This document shows positions 1 to 5,366 of a stretch of 10,437 bases of DNA, in pieces (the stretch's first letter is position 1; each line of letters opens with the position of its first letter). The stretch comes from Sysuimicrobium calidum. GTDB taxonomy: Bacteria; Sysuimicrobiota; Sysuimicrobiia; Sysuimicrobiales; Sysuimicrobiaceae. The position numbers and the translations under genes are program-made. Location: the NCBI GenBank assembly GCA_031459935.1, contig JAVKHN010000055.1:1-10437 (forward strand), written 5' to 3'. The notes under the pieces were generated by a model, which ran no database searches, was not told the DNA's origin, and was given only the letters and a program-made list of their open reading frames with translations.

Positions 1-1
1 G

Positions 2-844
2 GACTGGATCTCCCGGTTCGGGCTGGCCATCCTGGAGGAGGACGGGGTTCGGGTGGCATACCGGAGCCCCCTCCCGGTGTTCGAGCCGGACGTGAATAAT
101 CCCTGGGAACGGCTGGGCGTGGAGGACCCCCGGATCACCCGCATCGCGGATCAGTACTACGTGTGCTACACCGCCGCGAGCCTCTACCCCGCCCTCAAGC
201 CCCGTACGTACAGGCGCCCCAGCCCCTTCACGGATACCGGGGTACCCTGGCGAACCCGGATCGCCATCGCCACCACCCGGGACTTCCGGAACTTCCGGCG
301 GCGCGGGCTTGCCTTCCCGCGGTGGGAGAACAAGAACGGTGCCCTCTTCCCCATCCAGTTCGAGGGGCGGTACCTGCTGCTGCACCGGATCTTCCCGGAC
401 ATCCACCTGGGATCAAGCAAGGACCTGCGCCACTGGCACAACTACGGGCCCCTCCTCCGACCCCGGCCCGGCATGTGGGACAGCAACCGGGTGGGCGTGG
501 GAGGCCCGCCGCTCCGGACCCCTTACGGGTGGCTGGTGATCTACCACGGGGTGGACGACAACCGGGTCTACCGGCTCGGTGCGGCCCTGCTGGATCTCCT
601 GAACCCCAGACGGATCCTGGGCCGCTCCCCCGAACCCATCCTGGAGCCGGAGGAGCCGTACGAGCGAGAGGGACTGGTATCCAACGTGGTCTTCACGTGC
701 GGCGCGGTGTTCTACCGGGGCCGGCTGATGGTGTACTACGGGGGTGCGGATCAGGTGGTGGCCGTGGCCTCCGTACCGAAGGAGAAGGTCCTGGCCTGGG
801 CCCGGGAGGTGGCCCTCCGATCCCGACGGGACGGCCAGGACTAG
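2..844 (+). CDS. GH130 family glycoside phosphorylase (beta-mannoside type), 5' end missing
   Basis: The reading frame is open from base 2, so the true start lies left of the window; the GTG at 53 is internal, because the residues before it continue the family sequence. The 280 visible residues cover most of a five-bladed beta-propeller GH130 enzyme; full-length members are usually about 300-390 residues. Visible motifs, numbered from base 2, are GVEDPRIT (39-46, with Asp42 as the expected general acid), ENKNGALFP (109-117), LLHR (126-129), SSKDLRHW (138-145), WDSNRVGVGGPP (159-170) and GWLVIYHGV (176-184). The basic residues in the ENK, HR and YHG motifs sit where phosphorylases of this family bind phosphate, which favours phosphorolysis over hydrolysis. 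Known members cleave beta-1,4- or beta-1,2-mannosides to mannose 1-phosphate; the linkage cannot be read here. No signal peptide can be assessed. The gene converges on a glycosyltransferase operon, and the two stop codons overlap in CTAG. Confidence 0.9.
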   Translation, partial: DWISRFGLAILEEDGVRVAYRSPLPVFEPDVNNPWERLGVEDPRITRIADQYYVCYTAASLYPALKPRTYRRPSPFTDTGVPWRTRIAIATTRDFRNFRRRGLAFPRWENKNGALFPIQFEGRYLLLHRIFPDIHLGSSKDLRHWHNYGPLLRPRPGMWDSNRVGVGGPPLRTPYGWLVIYHGVDDNRVYRLGAALLDLLNPRRILGRSPEPILEPEEPYEREGLVSNVVFTCGAVFYRGRLMVYYGGADQVVAVASVPKEKVLAWAREVALRSRRDGQD

Positions 845-1881
845 GCACGGCGCGCCTCCTGCAGGACCTGCTCGTAGGCCCGGAGGTGGTCCTGCACCAT
901 TCGCCGGGCGCTGAAGTGCTCCTGTACCCACGCCCGACAGGCCTCCCGGGAGATCTCCCGGACCCGTCCGACCGCCTCCACCGCCTCCTCCAGACCCTCC
1001 ACCACGAAGCCCGTGCGGCCGTGTGCCACCACCTCCGGCACCGCGCCCCGCCGGGTACCGATCACCGGGAGACCGCAGGCCATGGCCTCGATCATGGTGA
1101 GCCCGAAGGCCTCCTCGTACTCCACGAGGTGCACGAAGGCCAGGGCCTGGCAGCTGAGCCGATTGCGCTCCTCTGCGGTCACGGGGCCGATGAACCGCAC
1201 AAGCTCCCCGTCGAGATGGGGTTCCACTTCCCGCGCGAAGTACTCCTCCTCCTCCGGAGGCACGATTCCCCCGATCACCAGGGGGGTCCGGGTGCGGTGC
1301 GCGAGGGCGATGGCGGTGTGCACCCCCTTCACCCGGGCGATGCGTCCCACGAAGAGCAGGAAGTCCCCAGGGGTGTCGCGGTAAGGGAAACGCTCCACCT
1401 CCACCCCATGGTGGATGGTGGCCACATAGCGGAGATCCGGGAGGAGGCGGCGTTCCGCGTGGCTGATGGCGATGTAGGGGAGGTGGCGGAAGTGCCGGTA
1501 GAGGAGGGCGCTGTCGGGCTCCGCACCTGAGCCGTGGAGGGTGGTCACCACGGGGCGCGGCACAAAGGGCGCGTAGGAGACCACAAAAGAGCCCGCGTGG
1601 TTGTGCACGAGGTCGAAGGCCTCCGCCTCCTCCAGGCACCGCACCGCGTGGAGAATCTCGTATCCCCGGGCGGCCCGTCGGAGCTCGGGATCCTCCATGA
1701 GGGGGCGGGGGACAACGCTCACCAGCTTCGCCTGCGTGAGGGAGTCCCCGGTGGCGAACAGGGTGACCTCCACCCCGGCCCGGACCAGGCCCTCCACCAG
1801 GGTGCTGGTGGCCTGCTCCCACCCCCCGTAGTGCCGGGGCGGGCACCGCCAGGCGATGGGCGCCAGGACGGCCAGGCGCAT
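841..1881 (-). CDS. GT4 family glycosyltransferase
   Basis: This is a 346-residue GT-B glycosyltransferase, the usual length for retaining GT4 enzymes, which move a sugar from a nucleotide donor to a glycan or lipid acceptor in the cytosol. The N-terminal domain starts MRLAVLAP and has the glycine-rich loop HYGGWEQ (17-23) expected near the donor site. HNHAG (93-97) and TTLHG (113-117) follow. The C-terminal domain starts near FVGRIARVKG (177-186) and carries an intact E-x7-E motif (Glu257 and Glu265, in EAFGLTMIEAMACG). The ATG at 1881 lies one base after the stop of the barrel-protein gene. No strong ribosome site is visible, so translational coupling is likely. It is the last gene of the leftward operon, and its TAG shares bases with the stop of the convergent GH130 gene. 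The sugar and acceptor are unknown; the GH130 neighbour makes mannose a reasonable guess but not a demonstrated one. Confidence 0.9.
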   Translation of the reverse strand: MRLAVLAPIAWRCPPRHYGGWEQATSTLVEGLVRAGVEVTLFATGDSLTQAKLVSVVPRPLMEDPELRRAARGYEILHAVRCLEEAEAFDLVHNHAGSFVVSYAPFVPRPVVTTLHGSGAEPDSALLYRHFRHLPYIAISHAERRLLPDLRYVATIHHGVEVERFPYRDTPGDFLLFVGRIARVKGVHTAIALAHRTRTPLVIGGIVPPEEEEYFAREVEPHLDGELVRFIGPVTAEERNRLSCQALAFVHLVEYEEAFGLTMIEAMACGLPVIGTRRGAVPEVVAHGRTGFVVEGLEEAVEAVGRVREISREACRAWVQEHFSARRMVQDHLRAYEQVLQEARRA

Positions 1882-1882
1882 C

Positions 1883-2866
1883 CTAGGCCTGCAGGCTCAC
1901 GGCGGCCAGGAGGTAGGCGAGGCATGCCTCGGCCCCACAGTTCTCGTTGGGGCCATCCGGACCGAGGCCGTCCCGACAGGCCCCGTCCCCGTCCACGAGA
2001 GGCACCCCCAGGAGGTTCGCTCCGAGGAACCATTCCCACGCGCGGAGCGCGGCCTCCCGGTACCGCAGATCCCCCGTCCACCGCCACGCTTCCATACATG
2101 CCTCCACCAGGGCCCCGGGATCCACCGGTTGCTGGTCCCACCGGGCCTTGCGTCCTCCCCGCGGGTACCAGCCCCGGTTCCCCACCGGCACCACGACCCC
2201 CTCCTCGATCATCACCTCGAGCAGGAAGTCCAGGGTGCGCAGGGCCGCATCGGCCCACGCTGTACGGAGGTGAGCCGCCCGCAGCAGGGCCATGGGAACC
2301 CGCCCCAGTTCGTACGTGAGCACCGGCTCCGGCCATGGCCAATCCTCCGGGGCCTCCCGCAGCTGCCGGCAGAGGGTCTGACCGACTTCCTTTGCCGCAT
2401 CCCAGGCTCCTCCGGCCACCAGACCCGCTAGGGCGTTGGCCCGGCCGCGACAGGTGCGGAGGCTCCGGACGGTAGGCAGGGCCCGTTCGAACAGCGCCCG
2501 CGCCGCCTGCCGCAGGGAGTCCGGCAGCGAGGAGGCCAGGACCTCCCCGAGGGCCCACATGCACCGGCCCTGGCAGTCCTCCGAGACCCCGCAGGGAAGC
2601 GGACGGCGATCGCTCCCCCACAGGTTGTGGAACCACCCGTCGGGGCGCAGGCTGCGGTAGAGGAAGTCCAGGTAGATCCGGCTCAGCTCCACCTGACCCG
2701 TTCGGGCCGCCACCACCAGGCCCCGCGCGTTGTCGTCCGCGGTGTAGCCGCTTGAGCGGTCCGGCCACCTGCCCCGGGAGAACTGGATGAGCCCGAACTC
2801 ATCCGTAAGGCGCCGCAGATGAACCCACCGGACCGCTACGAGCGTGGTTCGCTCCGTCCGGCCCAT
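1883..2866 (-). CDS. Uncharacterised (alpha/alpha)-barrel-like protein, DDNAR / NEN-GAE family
   Basis: This protein of 327 residues has no signal peptide or membrane segment. It is mostly helical, with repeating pairs of amphipathic helices like (alpha/alpha) toroids of six-hairpin glycosidases and sugar epimerases. Conserved-looking motifs are LTDEFGLIQFS (20-30), GYTADDNARGL (40-50), SEDCQGRCMWALG (95-107), DQQPVDPGALVEA (244-256), WFLGANLLG (279-287) and PNENCGAEACLAYL (306-319). From memory, the same series occurs as the C-terminal half of longer bacterial proteins whose N-terminal half is a GT4 domain like the one encoded just upstream, so these two genes may be a split form of that fusion. 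Such proteins are usually labelled only 'glycosyltransferase'. The acidic clusters (DD, SED, NEN) could form a sugar-binding or catalytic pocket, but no reaction can be assigned. The ATG at 2866 lies 9 bases after the preceding stop, with only a weak GAGCGG ribosome site. Confidence 0.82.
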   Translation of the reverse strand: MGRTERTTLVAVRWVHLRRLTDEFGLIQFSRGRWPDRSSGYTADDNARGLVVAARTGQVELSRIYLDFLYRSLRPDGWFHNLWGSDRRPLPCGVSEDCQGRCMWALGEVLASSLPDSLRQAARALFERALPTVRSLRTCRGRANALAGLVAGGAWDAAKEVGQTLCRQLREAPEDWPWPEPVLTYELGRVPMALLRAAHLRTAWADAALRTLDFLLEVMIEEGVVVPVGNRGWYPRGGRKARWDQQPVDPGALVEACMEAWRWTGDLRYREAALRAWEWFLGANLLGVPLVDGDGACRDGLGPDGPNENCGAEACLAYLLAAVSLQA

Positions 2867-2875
2867 GGGTCCGCT

Positions 2876-4057
2876 CTACACCGCCGCATCCACCTGCACC
2901 TGCCGGGCGACCTCCCGGAAAAGAGTCACGTATGCCTGAGTCACCGCGGGCCAGTGCATCTGCTGGGCGAACCGCCAGGTCCGCTCCCCCATCCGCTCCC
3001 GCCGCACCGGATCCGAGAGGAGGTCTATCACCGCGGCCGCAACGGCGGCAGGCGATCGGAAGGGCACGAGCACTCCGCGGCCGTTGCTGAGCACGTCCTG
3101 CGCGTACCGGTACGGGGTGCTCACCACCGCGCATCCGCACGCGAGAGCCCAGGAGAGGGTGCCACTCACGATCTGATCGGGATTCAGGTAGGGCGTCAGG
3201 TAGATGTCCGTGGCCTGAAGATACCCGATGAGCTCCCCGTCCTCCATGTAGCGGTTCTCGAAACGCACCAGATCCTGGATCCCCAGGCGCTGTACCCGCT
3301 CCATCAGCATGTTTCGGTACCACTCCCCTTCCCGGCGTCGCAGATTGGGGTGGGTCTCTCCCAGCACAAGGTACAGCACGTTCGGAAAGACCCGGGCTAC
3401 GGAAGGCAGGGCGTCCAGAACGTCCTCGATGCCCTTTCCGGGGCTCACCAACCCGAAGGTGGTCAGCACCCACCGATCCTCCAGCCCCAGCCGGGCCTTC
3501 GCCTCCGCCCGGGGAACCCTCTCCACCACGGGGACCCCGTGCCAGATCATGCGCACCCGACTCCGGGGCACCCCGTACCGCTCCTCCAGAAGGTCCACCG
3601 CGGAAGGGCTCAGCACCACCACGGCCGCGGAACGGCGGCAGAGGGTCCGGATGATCTGTCGGGGCTTGGCCGGTGGGTTCGAGAGCACCGTGTGGAGGGT
3701 GGTCACCACCGGACGCTCCAGGTGATCCAGCAGCTCCATCAACTCCTCCCCCCAATCCCCCCCGAAGATCCCGAACTCGTGCTGGACGTTCACCACGTCC
3801 ACCCGCTCCTGGTTGAGGCGCAGGGCCGCAGAGCGGTAGTCCTCCCGGCAGTTCTCCCGGATCTCCCCCACCACCTCTGGGCCATACCGGTACACCCCGT
3901 TCTCGTCGTTCATGGCCACCACCAGGGGACGCACCCCCCACTCCCGGAGCCCCTGGGCCAGATCCCGGCTAAAGGTGGCGATCCCGCACTCGCGGGGAGG
4001 GTAGGTGGAAAGGAGCGCGATGCTCAAGCAACCCTGGTTCTCCCGCGCGTTGCGCAT
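2876..4057 (-). CDS. GT4-like glycosyltransferase (TYPPRECGIATF type) lacking the E-x7-E pair
   Basis: This is a 393-residue GT-B protein and the first gene of the leftward operon. The frame stays open to a GTG at 4144, but the ATG at 4057 is preferred because AAGGAGG lies 8 bases upstream of it (4066-4072). The N-terminal domain has STYPPRECGIATFSRDL (17-33), VQHEFGIFGGDWG (91-103) and TTLHTVL (119-125). IWHGVP (171-176) leads to the donor-binding domain, with FGLVSPGKGIEDVLDAL (201-217). In place of the usual E-x7-E of GT4 enzymes it reads NPDQIVSGTLSWALACG (292-308), with Gln295 and Trp303 at the two glutamate positions. The following STPYRYAQD and GRGVLVPF segments are intact, so this looks like a subfamily trait rather than decay. 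The next gene encodes the barrel domain to which I recall this GT subtype being fused in other bacteria. Donor and acceptor are unknown. Confidence 0.87.
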   Translation of the reverse strand: MRNARENQGCLSIALLSTYPPRECGIATFSRDLAQGLREWGVRPLVVAMNDENGVYRYGPEVVGEIRENCREDYRSAALRLNQERVDVVNVQHEFGIFGGDWGEELMELLDHLERPVVTTLHTVLSNPPAKPRQIIRTLCRRSAAVVVLSPSAVDLLEERYGVPRSRVRMIWHGVPVVERVPRAEAKARLGLEDRWVLTTFGLVSPGKGIEDVLDALPSVARVFPNVLYLVLGETHPNLRRREGEWYRNMLMERVQRLGIQDLVRFENRYMEDGELIGYLQATDIYLTPYLNPDQIVSGTLSWALACGCAVVSTPYRYAQDVLSNGRGVLVPFRSPAAVAAAVIDLLSDPVRRERMGERTWRFAQQMHWPAVTQAYVTLFREVARQVQVDAAV

Positions 4058-4062
4058 GCCTC

Positions 4063-4072
4063 TCACCTCCTT
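4063..4072 (-). promoter_or_regulatory. Strong Shine-Dalgarno site setting the GT4 start at 4057
   Basis: On the minus strand the bases read AAGGAGGTGA, a full match to the 16S rRNA 3' end. The AAGGAGG core is 8 bases before the ATG at 4057. This decides against the upstream GTG at 4144, which would add 29 residues with no family resemblance. Confidence 0.85.
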
Positions 4073-4124
4073 GCGAACCGAGTCCGTAGCCTCGAGTGCC
4101 GCAGCGAGGTATGCGACATCACGC

Positions 4125-4165
4125 GGGGCCGCGGCGAGGAGCACCCTGTCCGCTGGAGCGGCCCC
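4125..4165. repeat. Perfect 8-bp GC-only inverted repeat in the divergent spacer
   Basis: GGGGCCGC at 4125-4132 is exactly complementary to GCGGCCCC at 4158-4165, around a 25-base loop. It lies upstream of the minus-strand GT4 ribosome site and downstream of the -10-like element proposed for that direction, so it would form a stem in the operon's mRNA leader. No U-tract follows on either strand, so it is not a typical terminator. At this GC content an 8-bp inverted repeat can arise by chance; the role is unknown. Confidence 0.45.
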
Positions 4166-4176
4166 ATGGACCGACC

Positions 4177-4206
4177 TTGGACAGATTGAGTTACGTCTTT
4201 AGTATA
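4177..4206. promoter_or_regulatory. Possible back-to-back promoters between the divergent GT4 genes
   Basis: This is the only AT-rich patch in the 274-base spacer. On the plus strand TTGGAC (4177-4182) is separated by 17 bases from TAGTAT (4200-4205), a plausible sigma70-like pair that would start transcription near 4212, about 120 bases before the GTG at 4332. On the minus strand the overlapping bases 4201-4206 read TATACT, a five-of-six match to the -10 consensus. That would serve the three-gene operon with a leader of about 135 bases. I see no good -35 for the minus strand. Overlapping -10 elements would make the two directions compete. Sequence inspection only. Confidence 0.35.
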
Positions 4207-4317
4207 CCGGAATGGCGGCCGGCGGACCACAGAAGGAGTAGGGCACAGAATCGTCGAACATCTTTTACAGGTGATGGATGGAACACGACGCCGACGCCGG
4301 ATCCTGCTGGATGCGAG

Positions 4318-4323
4318 AGGAGG
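4318..4323 (+). promoter_or_regulatory. Shine-Dalgarno site setting the start of the plus-strand GT4 gene
   Basis: AGGAGG lies 8 bases before the GTG at 4332. Upstream in-frame ATGs are less well placed: the one at 4278 has AGGTGA only 3 bases away, and the one at 4311 has no clear site. Translation from 4332 begins MRVCVYYEYR, a typical GT4 first beta strand. Confidence 0.7.
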
Positions 4324-4331
4324 AGCGTCCG

Positions 4332-5357
4332 GTGCGGGTCTGTGTATACTACGAGTACCGTCCCTCCCTTCTTCCCAGCGGCGGGATTCGCACCGCGTAC
4401 CGGAACCACACGGAGGCGCTGCGCCTAGCCGGTATAGAGGTCGTCCACCGCCCCCGGGAGCCGCACGACCTCCTGCACCTCCACTCCACGGGCCCCCTCT
4501 CCCTGCTGCTTCTGGAGCGCACCGCGGGCATGCGGCCCGTGGTGGTGCACGCCCACACCACCGCGGAGGACTTCGCGAACTCCTTCCGGCTGAGCGATGC
4601 GGTGGCACCCATGCTGGGGCGCTACCTCCGGTACCTCTACAACCGGGCGGACCTCGTGATCGCCCCGAGTCCCTACACCGCCCGGGTCCTGCGGCAGCAC
4701 GGGGTGCTGGCGCCCGTGGAGGTGGTGAGCAACGGGGTGGACGTGCGGCGGTTCACCCCGGATCCCCGGCGGCGCGTTCGGGGCCGGGCCCGCTACCGCC
4801 TCAGCGGCTTCGTGGTGTTCGCGGTGGGGCTGGTGCTCCTGCGTAAGGGCATCGAGCTCTTCTGCGAGACCGCCCGGCAGGTGCCGGAGGTTCGCTTCGT
4901 GTGGTTCGGCCCCATCCACAAGGCGGTGAAGCCTGAGACCCTGCGGGTCCTGGAGCGGGCGCCCGAGAACGTCCGGTTCACGGGGTACGTGGAGAACGTG
5001 CTGGACGCGTACGCCGCGGGGGACGTGTTCTTTTTCCCCAGTGCGGTGGAGAACGAGGGGATCGCGGTGCTGGAAGCTGCCGCCTGCGGGAAGCCTCTCC
5101 TGCTGCGCGCGGCGGACTGCTTCCGGGACCGGTTCACCCACGGGATGAACGCGCTGCTGGCGGACGACCCAGACACCTTCGCCGCGTACATCCGCCAGCT
5201 GCGGGATGATCCCGGACTCCGCGACCGGCTCGCGCGGCAGGCCCGGGACTTCGCGGAGCAGCACCGGCTGGAGGTGGTGGGAGCACGACTGCGGGACCTG
5301 TACCAGGGCCTGCTCCTCAAGCGCACTGGCATCCCCCGCGCGACTCCGGTCCCCTGA
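4332..5357 (+). CDS. GT4 family glycosyltransferase, diacylglycerol-glucosyltransferase-like
   Basis: The protein has 341 residues from the GTG at 4332 (359 if the ATG at 4278 is used). It is a GT-B fold retaining glycosyltransferase. The N-terminal domain has PSGGIRTAYRNHTEAL (15-30), VVHAHTTAEDF (71-81) and APSPYTARVLRQHGV (111-125), then VVSNGVDVRRF (131-141). The C-terminal domain has AVGLVLLRKGIELF (164-177), FVWFGP (189-194) and a complete E-x7-E in SAVENEGIAVLEAAACGKP (237-255), with Glu240 and Glu248. The RKGIE, VWFG and ENEG-LEA pattern resembles bacterial enzymes that transfer glucose to diacylglycerol to make membrane glycolipids, though other lipid or glycan acceptors are possible. 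It is divergent from the GT4/barrel/GT4 operon. Its TGA is 9 bases from the stop of the convergent carboxyltransferase-like gene, with no visible terminator between them. Shared regulation with the operon through the common spacer is inferred. Confidence 0.88.
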   Translation: MRVCVYYEYRPSLLPSGGIRTAYRNHTEALRLAGIEVVHRPREPHDLLHLHSTGPLSLLLLERTAGMRPVVVHAHTTAEDFANSFRLSDAVAPMLGRYLRYLYNRADLVIAPSPYTARVLRQHGVLAPVEVVSNGVDVRRFTPDPRRRVRGRARYRLSGFVVFAVGLVLLRKGIELFCETARQVPEVRFVWFGPIHKAVKPETLRVLERAPENVRFTGYVENVLDAYAAGDVFFFPSAVENEGIAVLEAAACGKPLLLRAADCFRDRFTHGMNALLADDPDTFAAYIRQLRDDPGLRDRLARQARDFAEQHRLEVVGARLRDLYQGLLLKRTGIPRATPVP

Positions 5358-5366
5358 GTCACGCGC

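Noticed and set aside
163..1530. Long plus-strand open frame of 455 codons crossing the GH130 and GT4 genes
   Set aside because: It is Pro-, Gly-, Arg- and His-rich, shows no domain, crosses two convergent recognised genes in other frames, and is explained by the high GC content removing stops.
413..1846. Minus-strand open frame of 477 codons overlapping the GT4 gene and GH130
   Set aside because: Its glycine- and proline-rich low-complexity translation has no recognisable motif, whereas the overlapping frame encodes a complete GT4 enzyme.
4125..4165. Inverted repeat considered as a rho-independent terminator or riboswitch
   Set aside because: There is no U-tract on either side, and no conserved riboswitch core could be recognised; it is kept only as an inverted repeat.
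2819..4189. Plus-strand open frame of 456 codons antisense to the GT4 gene at 2876-4057
   Set aside because: The His/Pro/Arg-rich translation lacks family motifs; the minus strand encodes a full glycosyltransferase with a strong ribosome site.
5358..5366. Search for a terminator between the convergent GT4 and carboxyltransferase-like genes
   Set aside because: The gap is nine bases, with no room for a stem and no T-tract visible on either strand.
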